Part shown: positions 25,217 through 35,298 of the stretch, one piece after another
How the letters are laid out: each line of letters starts with the position of its first letter
How positions within the stretch are numbered: position 1 is the first letter of the stretch
DNA from: Nocardioides mesophilus
Lineage (GTDB): Bacteria > Actinomycetota > Actinomycetes > Propionibacteriales > Nocardioidaceae
Direction: 5' to 3'
Length of the DNA stretch: 64,000 nt
Assembly: GCF_014395785.1 (NCBI RefSeq)
Contig: NZ_CP060713.1
Coordinates: forward strand, 3,562,501-3,626,500
The notes under the pieces: generated by a model
Databases searched by the model: none
Told to the model about the DNA's origin: nothing
Seen by the model: only the letters and a program-made list of their open reading frames with translations
Position numbers and translations under genes: made by a program

Positions 25217-27454
25217 ATGGAGGGACCCGAGATCTACGCTGTCGAAACCGTGATCGACAACGGTTCGCACGGACAGCGCACCGTCAAGTTCGAGACCGGG
25301 CTGCTGGCCCGGCAGGCCGCCGGATCGGTGACTGCCTACCTCGACGACGACACCATGCTGCTGTCGGCCACCACGGCCGGCAAGCACCCCAAGGAACACT
25401 TCGACTTCTTCCCCCTCACGATCGACGTGGAGGAGCGGATGTACGCCGCGGGCCGGATCCCCGGCTCGTTCTTCCGGCGCGAGGGCCGGCCGTCCGAGGA
25501 CGCCATCCTCACCTGCCGGCTGATCGACCGACCGCTGCGCCCGACCTTCAAGAAGGGTCTGCGCAACGAGGTCCAGGTCGTCATCACGGTGCTGGCGCTC
25601 GACCCGAACACCCCGTACGACGTGCTCGCCATCAACGCCGCCTCGCTCTCCACCCAGATCTCCGGCCTGCCGTTCTCCGGCCCGGTCGGCGGCACCCGGG
25701 TGGCGCTGATCGACGGCCAGTGGGTGGCCTTCCCGACCCACAGCCAGCTCGAGAACGCCGTCTTCGACATGGTCGTGGCCGGTCGGGTCACCGACACCGG
25801 CGACGTCGCGATCATGATGGTCGAGGCCGAGTCCACCGAGCAGACGTGGAACCTCGTGCAGTCCGGCGTCCAGGCGCCGACCGAGGAGGTCGTGGCCGGT
25901 GGCCTCGACGCCGCCAAGCCGGTCATCAAGCAGCTGTGCGAGGCGCAGGCCGAGCTGGCCAAGCAGGCCGCCAAGCCGATCCAGGAGTTCCCGGTCTTCC
26001 TCGACTACGAGGACGACGTCTACGCCGCCGTGGAGAGCGCCGCGAGCGCCGACCTGGCGCCGGCGCTGGCCGTCACCGGCAAGCTCGAGCGCGAAGCAGC
26101 CCTCGACGCGGTCAAGGAGGACGTGCTGGCCAAGGTCGGCGCGGACTTCGAGGGTCGCGAGAAGGAGATCGGCGCCGCGTTCCGGTCGCTGACCAAGAAG
26201 CTGGTCCGCGAGCGCGTGCTGCGCGACAAGGTCCGCATGGACGGCCGCGGCCTGAGCGACATCCGGACGCTGTCGGCCGAGGTCGGCGTGATCCCGCGCG
26301 TGCACGGCTCGGCGCTTTTCGAGCGCGGCGAGACCCAGATCCTGGGCGTCACCACGCTGAACATGCTGACCATGGAGCAGAAGCTCGACACCCTCTCCCC
26401 GGAGAAGAGCCGCCGCTACCTGCACAACTACAACTTCCCGCCCTACTCGACCGGTGAGACCGGCCGGGTGGGCTCGCCGAAGCGGCGCGAGATCGGCCAC
26501 GGTGCGCTGGCCGGCCGGGCGCTGGTGCCGGTGCTGCCGACCCGCGAGGAGTTCCCCTACGCGATCCGTCAGGTCTCCGAGGCCATGGGCTCCAACGGGT
26601 CCACCTCGATGGGCTCGGTCTGCGCCTCGACGCTGTCGCTGCTGCAGGCGGGCGTGCCGCTGAAGGCACCGGTCGCGGGCATCGCGATGGGCCTGATCTC
26701 CGGTGAGGTCGACGGCGAGACGGTCTACGTCGCGCTGACCGACATCCTCGGGGCCGAGGACGCCTTCGGCGACATGGACTTCAAGGTCGCCGGCACCCCG
26801 GACTTCGTCACCGCCCTCCAGCTCGACACCAAGCTCGACGGCATCCCCGCCGACGTGCTGGCGGCGGCGCTGAACCAGGCCAAGGACGCTCGGACCGCGA
26901 TCCTCGAGGTGATGGCCGAGGCCATCGACACCCCGGGCGAGATGTCGCTCAACGCGCCGCGGATCATCACGGTGAAGATCCCGGTCGACAAGATCGGTGA
27001 GGTGATCGGCCCCAAGGGCAAGATGATCAACCAGATCCAGGACGACACCGGTGCGCAGATCAGCATCGAGGACGACGGCACCATCTACATCGGTGCCACC
27101 AACGGCGAGTCCGCCGAGGCCGCCCGCTCGATCATCAACGGCATCGCGAACCCGACGATGCCCGAGGTCGGCGAGCGCTACCTCGGCACGGTCGTGAAGA
27201 CGACCAACTTCGGCGCGTTCGTCTCGCTGCTGCCCGGCAAGGACGGCCTGCTGCACATCAGCAAGCTGCGCGCGCTGGCCGGCGGCAAGCGTGTCGAGGC
27301 CGTCGAGGACGTCTTGTCCGTGGGCCAGAAGGTCCAGGTCGAGATCGGCGAGATCGACGACCGGGGCAAGCTGTCGCTGATCCCGGTGGTCGAGGAGTCC
27401 GCGGCTCCGGCCGGCGACGCCGACGACGCTGGCGACGCCGGCGACTCGGAGTAG
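25217..27454 (+). CDS. pnp: Polyribonucleotide nucleotidyltransferase (PNPase)
   Basis: 745 residues. A 3'-5' phosphorolytic exoribonuclease, usually trimeric, which also makes RNA tails. Two RNase PH domains (about 10-145 and 340-560) flank an all-helical linker. A KH domain has [16 protein letters not shown], and an S1 domain begins [21 protein letters not shown]. The acidic tail ends DAGDSE. ATG 25217 follows AAGGAAGGG; an in-frame stretch upstream to 25088 is not conserved. It follows rpsO but has its own promoter and structured leader. Confidence 0.97.
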   Translation: MEGPEIYAVETVIDNGSHGQRTVKFETGLLARQAAGSVTAYLDDDTMLLSATTAGKHPKEHFDFFPLTIDVEERMYAAGRIPGSFFRREGRPSEDAILTCRLIDRPLRPTFKKGLRNEVQVVITVLALDPNTPYDVLAINAASLSTQISGLPFSGPVGGTRVALIDGQWVAFPTHSQLENAVFDMVVAGRVTDTGDVAIMMVEAESTEQTWNLVQSGVQAPTEEVVAGGLDAAKPVIKQLCEAQAELAKQAAKPIQEFPVFLDYEDDVYAAVESAASADLAPALAVTGKLEREAALDAVKEDVLAKVGADFEGREKEIGAAFRSLTKKLVRERVLRDKVRMDGRGLSDIRTLSAEVGVIPRVHGSALFERGETQILGVTTLNMLTMEQKLDTLSPEKSRRYLHNYNFPPYSTGETGRVGSPKRREIGHGALAGRALVPVLPTREEFPYAIRQVSEAMGSNGSTSMGSVCASTLSLLQAGVPLKAPVAGIAMGLISGEVDGETVYVALTDILGAEDAFGDMDFKVAGTPDFVTALQLDTKLDGIPADVLAAALNQAKDARTAILEVMAEAIDTPGEMSLNAPRIITVKIPVDKIGEVIGPKGKMINQIQDDTGAQISIEDDGTIYIGATNGESAEAARSIINGIANPTMPEVGERYLGTVVKTTNFGAFVSLLPGKDGLLHISKLRALAGGKRVEAVEDVLSVGQKVQVEIGEIDDRGKLSLIPVVEESAAPAGDADDAGDAGDSE

Positions 27455-27465
27455 TCCGGACCTCG

Positions 27466-28805
27466 TTGACGATCTCGGCTGCACTGCAGAAGCCCGGCAC
27501 GACCCGCACCCTCCTGACCGATGAGGAGGGAGGACTGGTGCGACGCACCGTCCTCCCCGGGGGGTTGCGGGTCGTGACCGAGGCGATGCCCGGCGTCCGC
27601 TCCGCCGCCGTCGGCGTGTGGGTGGGCGTCGGGTCCCGGGACGAGTCCCCGACCCTGTCGGGCGCCTCCCACTTCCTCGAGCACCTGCTCTTCAAGGGCA
27701 CCTCGTCGCGCTCGGCGCTCGACATCTCGGTGTCGCTGGACGAGGTGGGCGGTGAGTTCAACGCCTTCACCGCCAAGGAGTACACCTGCTTCCACGCGCG
27801 GGTCCTCGACCAGGACCTGCCGCTCGCGGTGGACGTGCTCGGCGACATGATCACCTCCTCGTCGATCACCGCCGAGGACGTCGAGGCCGAGCGTGAGGTG
27901 ATCCTCGACGAGATCGCCATGCACGACGACGATCCCGACGACGTGGTGCACAACCTCTGGGCCACGCAGGCCTGGGGCTCCTCGCCGCTGGGCCGGCCGA
28001 TCGCGGGGACGGTCGAGTCGATCCGGGCGCTCACCCGCGCCCAGATCACCCGCTACTACCGCTCGCGTTACGCGCCGGAGAACATGGTGGTCGCGGTCGC
28101 CGGGAACCTCGAGCACGCGGAGGTCGTCCGGATGGTGCGCAAGGCGTTCGGCCGGGGCAGCTTCCTCGCCGACACGAGCGTGCGGCCGGCCCCGGTACGC
28201 CGCGGCGTGCGGGCCCGCCGCAGCACCACCGGCGAGGTCGTGGTCAACCGGCCCTTCGAGCAGGTGAACCTGGTGCTCGGCGTCGACGCGATCACCCGCA
28301 CCGACGAGCGCCGCTACGCCCTCGGCGTGCTCAATGCCGCGCTGGGGGCAGCACCTCCTCCCGGCTGTTCCAGGAGGTCCGCGAGCAGCGCGGGCTGGCC
28401 TACTCGGTCTACTCCTACGCCGCCCACTACGCCGACGCCGGCGCCTTCGCGGTGTCGGTCGGCTGCCTGCCCTCGAAGGTCGACGACGTGCTGGGCGTGG
28501 TCCGCACCGAGCTCGAGCGGCTGGCCACCCACGGGATCAGCGCCGAGGAGCTGCAACGTGGCAAGGGCCAGATGCGCGGGGGCCTGGTGCTCGGCCTGGA
28601 GGACTCCGTCTCCCGGATGGCACGGGTGGCGAAGGCCGAGCTGCTCTACGACGAGCTGCCCAGCATCGACGAGGTGATCCGCCGCGTCGACGACGTCACC
28701 CTCGACGATGTGCAGACGTTGGCCCGGCAGCTGTTCAGCCAGCGGCAGACGCTGGCCGTGGTCGGCCCGTTCGACGCCGTCCCCTCCCGCTCGTCCGCGT
28801 CTTGA
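27466..28805 (+). CDS. pepR: M16 (pitrilysin/MPP-like) zinc peptidase (frameshifted)
   Basis: Processing-peptidase-like protein; M. tuberculosis PepR (Rv2782c) lies in the same place after pnp. The inverted zinc motif is HFLEH at residues 69-73, with the distant Glu in EREVILDE. The frame breaks after LGVLNAALG and continues one frame over with TSSRLFQEVREQRGLAYSVY to TGA 28805. One added G in the G5 run 28344-28348 restores a 446-residue protein of normal size. TTG 27466 is the likely start, 11 bases after pnp; GTG 27538 is an alternative. A sequencing error is the simplest explanation. Confidence 0.88.
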
Positions 28806-29584
<779 letters not shown>

Positions 29585-29585
<1 letters not shown>

Positions 29586-30028
29586 TGCGGGCGCGCACCG
29601 CGCTGCTGATCGGGTTCATGCTGCTGGCGCTGGTCGTCTACGGGGTGCTGATCGGGTTCAAGGGCGTGCTGCTGCTGGGCAGCGGCAGCGTCGTGGGGGT
29701 GCTGCTCGGGCTGGCGGTGCTGGTGGTGCCGCTGCTGGGGGTGTTCGTGGTCTTCCGCGAGCTGCAGTTCGGGCAGCGCTGCGCGGTGCTGGCCGAGGAG
29801 CTCCGCGCCGAGGGCGCGCTGCCGGTCGACGACCTGCCGCGCCGGCCCTCCGGCCGGGTGGACCGGGCGGCGGCCGACGCGCACTTCGCCCGGATGCGGG
29901 CGCGCACCGAGGCGGCCCCGGACGACTGGCGCAGCTGGTTCCGGCTGGCGCTGGCCTACGACGCGGCCGGCGACCGCACCCGCGGGCGTGCCGCGGCCCG
30001 CCGGGCCCTCGAGCTGCACGGGCACTGA
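29585..30028 (+). CDS. Small membrane protein with TPR-like tail
   Basis: 147 residues. Two hydrophobic segments (about 5-26 and 30-58) anchor the protein. The cytoplasmic part from about residue 100 contains a short TPR-like helix pair (WRSWFRLALAYDAAGDRTRGR). The start codon overlaps the dapB stop by one base, so expression is coupled. A small membrane protein gene (Rv2772c) also follows dapB in M. tuberculosis. Function unknown. Confidence 0.75.
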
Positions 30029-30033
30029 CTCCC

Positions 30034-30045
30034 TATCCTGGGCCG
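30034..30045 (+). promoter_or_regulatory. Leaderless promoter of the hydrolase gene
   Basis: TATCCT (30034-30039), 6 bases, then ATG 30046. Confidence 0.5.
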
Positions 30046-30743
30046 ATGAGCTCCCGCGTCCACGTGGACACCCCCGACGGGCCGATGCCGGCGTACCTCT
30101 GGGTCCCGGGGGCGGGAACAGGACCGGGCCTGCTGCTCCTGCAGGAGATCTTCGGGGTCAGCGACTACATCCAGCGGCGCGGGGCGGACCTCGCCGCCGC
30201 CGGCTACGTCGTGCTCGCCCCGAGCTCTACTGGCGGCTGGAGGAGACCCGGGTCGACGAGTCGGCGCCCGACGTCGTCGACCGGGCGATGGCGCTGGCCG
30301 GCCGGCTCGACTGGCCGACCGCGCTGGCGGACGCCGGTGCCGCGCTGCGGCACCTGCGGGGCCGCGCCGAGGTCGACGGCGGCACCGGGGTGATCGGGTT
30401 CTGCTTCGGTGGCGGCCTCGCGTTCAACCTGGCTGCCGTGGAGGATCCCGACGTGCTGGTCAGCTACTACGGCTCGGCGATCCCGGGCCTGCTCGACCTC
30501 GCGCCCCAGGTGACCTGCCGGAGCCTGCACCACTTCGGTCTGGCGGACGGCTACATCGACGCTGCGACCGTCGAGACCGTCCGGGAGAAGGTCACGGCCT
30601 CGGGGCTGACCCGCTTCGAGACCTACCCGGGCGCCGACCACGCCTTCGACAACGCCGACTTCATGCTGCACGACGCTGAGGCCTCCAGGCTCGCCTGGGA
30701 CCGGACCCTGGAGTTCCTGGGGTCGCACCTGGCCGCCGGCTGA
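30046..30743 (+). CDS. Dienelactone hydrolase family protein (frameshifted)
   Basis: Alpha/beta hydrolase of the DLH family; M. tuberculosis Rv2765 holds a similar position near thyA. From ATG 30046 the frame reads to GYVVLAP and breaks, continuing in the next frame with ELYWRLEETRVDESAP to TGA 30743. One extra C in the C4 run 30218-30221 gives 232 residues. The nucleophile Cys is in GFCFGGG and the catalytic His in GADHAFDN, both intact. It hydrolyses an ester or lactone of unknown identity. A sequencing error is likely. Confidence 0.85.
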
Positions 30744-30755
30744 GTCTTGCAGGGT

Positions 30756-30770
30756 TCTGCATCGCACAAA
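30756..30770 (+). promoter_or_regulatory. Motif shared upstream of the three secreted proteases
   Basis: TCTGC then GCACAAA, about 98 bases before the M4 ATG. Matching TCTGC/GCACAA pairs lie 109 bases before M43 copy 1 (3847-3866) and 111 before copy 2 (5037-5046). It may be a common regulatory site; this is an eye-found pattern only. Confidence 0.3.
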
Positions 30771-30861
30771 CCTGCAGGCCGCCGGCGCTTCCCCCGGTGG
30801 GGTGCCGGCCCCAGGGTGGACCGCGCGGGGCTTCACCCGCCGTCCTCCCGAAAGGCACTCG

Positions 30862-32487
30862 ATGCGCACCACTGCAGCACTCAGCGCGGCCGCCCTCGTC
30901 GCAGCCGGACTCGCGTCCTCGCTCGGCGCCACCTCCGCGGGGGCCGCCCCGGTCGGCGGGACCCGCCAGGTCGACCCGGCCGGCGACCTCGCCCGCTCCG
31001 CGGTCGCCGCGGTCCGGTCCCACCCCCGCGCGACCGAGGTGGGTGCGGCACAGTCCTTCGACGTCACGGGCGCGCTCGTGGACCGCGACGGTGACACCCA
31101 CGTCCGCATGGAGCGCGGCTACCACGGACTGCGCGTCCTGGGCGGTGACCTGGTGGTCCACCAGGCCGCCGACGGCGCCTACGAGGGCGTCAGCCTGACG
31201 CTGGACCGCACCCTGGACCTCTCCGTGACCCCGGCCGTGCCTGCTCGGTCGGCCACGGAGAAGGCGCTGGCGCCGAGCCGGGTCACCCGCTCCATCTCGG
31301 GCGAGCGGGTGGCCGGCGCGCCGGAGCTGGTCGTCGACGCGACCGGCCTGCGTCCGCGGCTCGCCTGGGCGGTGCTCACCGGCGGCACCCAGGCGGACGG
31401 CACGCCGAGCCGGCTGACGACGTACGTCGACGCCCGCACCGGCGACGTGCTGCGCACCGAGCAGCAGATCCAGACCGCCGACGGCTCCGGTCAGACGCTC
31501 TACAGCGGCACGGTGCCGCTGAGCACCACCGCGGCCTCCGGCGGCTACCAGCTCAAGGACGCCACCCGCGGTGGCACCTACACCACGGACATGGCCAACA
31601 AGTCGGACTCGATGTACTGCCAGCTGTTCGGCAGCAGGTGCGCGACCGGCACCCTGTTCACCGACGCGGACAACCTCTGGGGCACCGGCTCGAACGCGAA
31701 CCGCCAGTCGGCGGCCGCGGACGCGCAGTACGGCACGAACATGACCTGGGACTACTACAAGCTCGTGCACGGCCGCGACGGCATCTTCGGCACCGGCAAG
31801 GGCTCCTACAGCCGGGTCCACTACGGCAGCGGCTACGCCAACGCGTTCTGGGACGGCACGAAGATGACCTACGGCGACGGTGACGGCGTCGACTTCGGGC
31901 CGCTGGTCTCCCTCGACGTGGCCGGTCACGAGATGAGCCACGGGGTCACCGAGAACTCCGCGGGCCTCACCTACTCCGGGGAGTCCGGCGGCCTCAACGA
32001 GTCCACCTCGGACATCTTCGGCACGCTGGTGGAGTTCTACGCCGCCAACGCCAACGACCCGGGCGACTACCTGATCGGCGAGGAGTTCGACCTCAAGAAG
32101 CACCTCGGCCTCCGCCGGATGGACAAGCCGAGCAGCGACGGCTCGTCCTATGACTGCTACACCTCCACCGTGGGCAGCGCCGACGTGCACTACTCCTCGG
32201 GGGTGGGCAACCACTTCTTCTACCTGCTGGCCGAGGGCTCGGGCGCCAAGACGATCGGCGGGGTCGCGCACAACAGCCCGACCTGCAACGGGTCCACGGT
32301 GACCGGCATCGGCCGGGACGCGGCCGGCAAGATCTGGTACCGCGCGCTGACCGTCTACATGACCTCGGGCACCAGCTACTCCGGGGCCCGGACCGCCTCG
32401 CTGAACGCCGCCCGGGACCTCTACGGCGCCGGCAGCACGCAGTACGCCGCCGTCGCCGCCGCCTGGAGCGCGGTGTCGGTGAGCTAG
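30862..32487 (+). CDS. Secreted thermolysin-like (M4) metalloprotease
   Basis: 541 residues. Signal peptide at residues 1-29 (ends TSAGAAP). A FTP/PepSY-type propeptide covers about 30-200. The catalytic domain follows: zinc ligands H356 and H360 in HEMSH with E357 as catalytic base, and third ligand E380 in GGLNESTSD. The transition-state His is in SADVHYSSGVGNHFFYL. An extracellular neutral protease. ATG 30862 has GAAAGG upstream and gives a clean signal peptide. A strong terminator follows. With the two M43 proteases it forms an extracellular proteolysis set. Confidence 0.95.
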   Translation: MRTTAALSAAALVAAGLASSLGATSAGAAPVGGTRQVDPAGDLARSAVAAVRSHPRATEVGAAQSFDVTGALVDRDGDTHVRMERGYHGLRVLGGDLVVHQAADGAYEGVSLTLDRTLDLSVTPAVPARSATEKALAPSRVTRSISGERVAGAPELVVDATGLRPRLAWAVLTGGTQADGTPSRLTTYVDARTGDVLRTEQQIQTADGSGQTLYSGTVPLSTTAASGGYQLKDATRGGTYTTDMANKSDSMYCQLFGSRCATGTLFTDADNLWGTGSNANRQSAAADAQYGTNMTWDYYKLVHGRDGIFGTGKGSYSRVHYGSGYANAFWDGTKMTYGDGDGVDFGPLVSLDVAGHEMSHGVTENSAGLTYSGESGGLNESTSDIFGTLVEFYAANANDPGDYLIGEEFDLKKHLGLRRMDKPSSDGSSYDCYTSTVGSADVHYSSGVGNHFFYLLAEGSGAKTIGGVAHNSPTCNGSTVTGIGRDAAGKIWYRALTVYMTSGTSYSGARTASLNAARDLYGAGSTQYAAVAAAWSAVSVS

Positions 32488-32543
32488 CGGCGACGGGCCG
32501 CCGGTGCCTCGCGCCGGCGCTCGCAGGACCCTTCCAGGGGACA

Positions 32544-32586
32544 GAGGGGCCGCCTCCCGTGCCGTCGGCGCGGGTGGCGGCCCCTC
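32544..32586 (+). terminator. Terminator after the M4 protease
   Basis: Arms GAGGGGCCGCC (32544-32554) and GGCGGCCCCTC (32576-32586), exact complements, with an inner CCCG/CGGG pairing. Confidence 0.7.
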
Positions 32587-32608
32587 GCTGGATGTCGGTC
32601 GGTGCTGC

Positions 32609-32620
32609 CAGAATCGGCGC
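32609..32620 (+). promoter_or_regulatory. Possible leaderless promoter of the VOC gene
   Basis: CAGAAT (32609-32614), 6 bases, ATG 32621. First base differs from TAnnnT. Confidence 0.35.
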
Positions 32621-33067
32621 ATGACCGCTGACGTGCCCGCCCAGTTCTCCATCGTCACGCTCGGCGTCGCCGACCTCGCCCGCTCGGCCCGGTTCTACCG
32701 CGAGCTCGGCTGGGAGCAGCGCGGCGACCTGGCGCAGGGGATCACCTGGTTCAGGACCAGCGGCAGCTGGATCGGTCTGTTCGGCTACGACGCCCTGGCC
32801 GAGGACGTGGGCACCGAGGCGGTGCCCGCCGACGAGCTGCCCGACTTCCGTGGCATCACGCTCGCGGTCAACCTGGGCTCCGAGGACGCCGTGGACCTCG
32901 CCTTCGCCCGGGTCCACGAGGCCGGCGGCCGGATCGTGAAGCCGGCCACCCGCGCCGAGTGGGGTGGCTACTCCGGCTACTTCGCCGACCCCGACGGCCA
33001 CCTGTGGGAGATCGCCTACGCCCCCGGCTTCACCCTCGACGAGCAGGGCCGCCTCGAGATCCCCTGA
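32621..33067 (+). CDS. VOC-family (glyoxalase/bleomycin-resistance fold) protein
   Basis: 148 residues. Two beta-alpha-beta-beta-beta repeats: the first begins SIVTLGVADLARSARFYREL, the second about residue 80, ending GYFADPDGHLWEIAY, which carries the typical metal-site Glu. Could be a lyase, dioxygenase or binding protein; the family does not reveal the substrate. ATG 32621 is chosen as the VOC domain start. It stands alone between the M4 protease terminator and the L,D-transpeptidase gene. Confidence 0.82.
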   Translation: MTADVPAQFSIVTLGVADLARSARFYRELGWEQRGDLAQGITWFRTSGSWIGLFGYDALAEDVGTEAVPADELPDFRGITLAVNLGSEDAVDLAFARVHEAGGRIVKPATRAEWGGYSGYFADPDGHLWEIAYAPGFTLDEQGRLEIP

Positions 33068-33170
33068 CCGGCGCCCGGCACGGGACGATCGGCCGCCCTC
33101 CGCGGCCCCGTCGAGGCCCGGCGCCGCGGGTGCGTGACCTTGGGCTCTGCTCGCTCGCCGGACGGGGACC

Positions 33171-33182
33171 TACCGTTGCGGT
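33171..33182 (+). promoter_or_regulatory. Leaderless promoter of the L,D-transpeptidase
   Basis: TACCGT (33171-33176), 6 bases, then GTG 33183. Confidence 0.45.
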
Positions 33183-33959
33183 GTGGTGGAGGCACGGGAC
33201 CAGGCACGGGACCAGGCAGGGCGGGTCCGGCTCCTGGTCGGCCTCCTCGCGCTGCTGGTCCTGGCACTGTCGCTGACGAGCGCCGGAGGTGCGACAGCGA
33301 GCACCTCGGCGGCCTGGACGATGAAGAGCCCGTTCAGCCGGGAGGTCGTGCGACGCGGCGACGCGGACGTCGATCCGTACCACATCGCGCACGTCCGCGA
33401 GCTGCAGTACCGCCTGAAGTGGCGGGGGCTGTTCGCCGCGACGCCGAACGGCCAGTTCGGGCCGGTCACCGAGGCGGCGGTCAAGGCCTTCCAGAAGCGC
33501 AACCACCTCGCGCCGACGGGCGTGGTCGGCTACCGCACCTGGAAGCCGCTGATCAAGCGGACGGTGCGCGGTCAGGCCGACGTGCCCGCCGGCTGCAAGA
33601 GCGCCGGATGGCACGCCTGCTACGACCGGTCGCGGCACCAGGTGAACCTCTACCACGGCGGGGACCTGCTGAACTCCTGGCTGGTGCGCGGCGGCGGCGC
33701 CACGACACAGACCCGCAAGGGCAGCTTCGTCGTCTACTACCGCGACATCGACCACGTCAGCGCGCTCTACCACGCCCCGATGCCGTACTCGCAGTTCTTC
33801 TCCGGCGGCCAGGCCCTGCACGGGTCGCGGCTGATGATGGACCCGTTCGTCGGGCACAGCCACGGGTGCGTGAACTTCTGGACCGAGGACGCCCGCCAGC
33901 TGTGGAACCTCACCTCGACCAAGAAGCTCTACGTGCGGGTCTACGGCGCCTGGTCGTGA
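33183..33959 (+). CDS. L,D-transpeptidase (YkuD) with peptidoglycan-binding domain
   Basis: 258 residues. Signal or anchor segment at about 15-36 (LLVGLLALLVLALSLTSAGG). A PG_binding_1 domain (about 68-118: LQYRLKWRGLF, VTEAAVKAFQKRNHL) precedes the YkuD domain (about 135-256) with GHSHGCVNFW; active-site C229 and H227. It forms 3-3 cross-links in the cell wall or attaches proteins. A pair of cysteines (KSAGWHAC region) may form a disulphide. Convergent with the dehydrogenase gene; tandem hairpins lie between. Confidence 0.92.
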   Translation: MVEARDQARDQAGRVRLLVGLLALLVLALSLTSAGGATASTSAAWTMKSPFSREVVRRGDADVDPYHIAHVRELQYRLKWRGLFAATPNGQFGPVTEAAVKAFQKRNHLAPTGVVGYRTWKPLIKRTVRGQADVPAGCKSAGWHACYDRSRHQVNLYHGGDLLNSWLVRGGGATTQTRKGSFVVYYRDIDHVSALYHAPMPYSQFFSGGQALHGSRLMMDPFVGHSHGCVNFWTEDARQLWNLTSTKKLYVRVYGAWS

Positions 33960-33973
33960 GCTCCCCGGACGAC

Positions 33974-34037
33974 GCACCGGAGCCGCCGCGACGGGTCGCG
34001 TGACGGCTCCGGTGCGCCCGGTCGGCGCGGGCCGACC
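33974..34037. terminator. Two hairpins between convergent genes
   Basis: First: arms GCACCGGAGCCG (33974-33985) and CGGCTCCGGTGC (34004-34015), enclosing CGCGA/TCGCG. Second: GGTCGGC (34020-34026) and GCCGACC (34031-34037). They serve ldt on plus and the dehydrogenase on minus. Confidence 0.7.
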
Positions 34038-34058
34038 CGGCGGGACGCTCCTGGTGGA

Positions 34059-35117
34059 TCAGGGCTCGACGGTGACCTTGATCGCCTCGCCGTTCTTGAC
34101 GATCGCGAACGCGTCGAGGACGTCCTCGAGCGGGATGTGCCGGGTGATCAGGTCCTTGACCGGCACCTGTCCGGTCGAGATGTACTCCAGCGCGCGCTTG
34201 TTGTGCTCGGGCGCCGAGCCGTTCGCGCCGTGGATGTGCAGCTGCCGGTAGTGGACCACGTTGGAGTCGCAGGTGATCGTCGGGTCGGTCTTGGGCAGAC
34301 CGCCGAAGAACGAGATCCGGCCGTTGCGGGCGGCCATCGCGATGGCCTGCTCCTGCGTCACGTTGGCGGCGGTGGCGGTGATGATCACGTCGGCCCCGCG
34401 GCCGCCGGTGAGCTCCATGACCCGCTCGACGACGTCGACCTGCGAACCGTCGATGGTCTCCTCGGGCTGCACCGCGTCCGCCGACATCTTCAGCCGGTCG
34501 GCGTTCACGTCGACGAGGTAGACCGGGCCGGCCTGGTGCACGCCGCGCGCGATCCGGATGTGCATGCAGCCGATCGGCCCCGCCCCGAACACCACGACGG
34601 TGTCGCCCGGCTCGATGCCGAGCAGCTCCTGGGCGTTGATCGCGCAGGCGAACGGCTCGGCCGCCGACGCCTCGTCGTACCCGACGTTCTCGGGGATCTT
34701 GTTGAGGCCGTCGACCTTGAGCACCTCGCGCGGGACGATCATGTACTCCGCGAAGCCGCCGTCGTACTGGTAGCCGACCGAGGTCTGGTTCTGGCAGACC
34801 GCCATCCAGCCCTTCTTGCACTCGTAGCACTCACCGCACGGCACGGCCGCGATCACCTGGGCGCGGTCGCCCACCTGCCAGCTCGACCCGTAGGTGGAGT
34901 TGACGTCCCCGCCGACATCGACCACCTCGCCGGCGATCTCGTGGCCGATGGTGCGCGGGGGAGTGAGGTTCTGGTGACCGTTGTAGAAGATCTTGACGTC
35001 GGTGCCGCAGGTCGAGCAGTTCTTGACCTTGAGCTTGACCTCGTCAGGCCCGCACTCGGGCTCGGGCACGTCCTCGAGCCGGACGTCCTCGGGGGCGTAG
35101 AAGCGCAGTGCCTTCAC
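34059..35117 (-). CDS. Zinc-dependent polyol/alcohol dehydrogenase (MDR family)
   Basis: 352 residues of the medium-chain dehydrogenase family. Catalytic zinc ligands C37 (CSTCGTD) and H59-E60 (GHE); structural zinc motif CGECYECKKGWMAVC; Rossmann loop VVFGAGPIGCMHIRIA. Closest in look to sorbitol/threonine dehydrogenases. Divergent from the mannitol PTS gene, with a shared inverted repeat between, so it may oxidise mannitol 1-phosphate or a related polyol; no MtlD-type enzyme is nearby. Start GTG 35117 follows AAAGGA. Substrate is inferred only. Confidence 0.85.
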   Translation of the reverse strand: MKALRFYAPEDVRLEDVPEPECGPDEVKLKVKNCSTCGTDVKIFYNGHQNLTPPRTIGHEIAGEVVDVGGDVNSTYGSSWQVGDRAQVIAAVPCGECYECKKGWMAVCQNQTSVGYQYDGGFAEYMIVPREVLKVDGLNKIPENVGYDEASAAEPFACAINAQELLGIEPGDTVVVFGAGPIGCMHIRIARGVHQAGPVYLVDVNADRLKMSADAVQPEETIDGSQVDVVERVMELTGGRGADVIITATAANVTQEQAIAMAARNGRISFFGGLPKTDPTITCDSNVVHYRQLHIHGANGSAPEHNKRALEYISTGQVPVKDLITRHIPLEDVLDAFAIVKNGEAIKVTVEP

Positions 35118-35190
35118 TATCGGTCCTTTCGACGAGCGGATCGGGGGAGTGGTCGTGACTTTACCGAGCCGGCGGACTGATTACCACATA

Positions 35191-35235
35191 AACGGACACA
35201 GATTTTCTGCCCGAATGCTTGGCAATGTGCCCGTT
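35191..35235. promoter_or_regulatory. Inverted repeat in the dehydrogenase/mtlA divergent region
   Basis: AACGGACACA (35191-35200) and TGTGCCCGTT (35226-35235) match as an inverted repeat in 9 of 10 positions, with centres 35 bases apart. The right arm sits about 18 bases before GATACT (35253-35258), a likely mtlA -10. A second palindrome GTGAC/GTCAC lies at 35261-35274. Candidate operators. Confidence 0.45.
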
Positions 35236-35298
35236 CGTACGTAAGACTGCCGGATACTGCGTGACGAGGGTCACCCAGCAGACGCGAGAAGGGTTCAG

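Noticed and set aside
33068-33170. Terminator between the VOC and L,D-transpeptidase genes
   Set aside because: CGGCGCC/GGCGCCG arms exist, but the loop is about 45 bases, too long for a convincing terminator.
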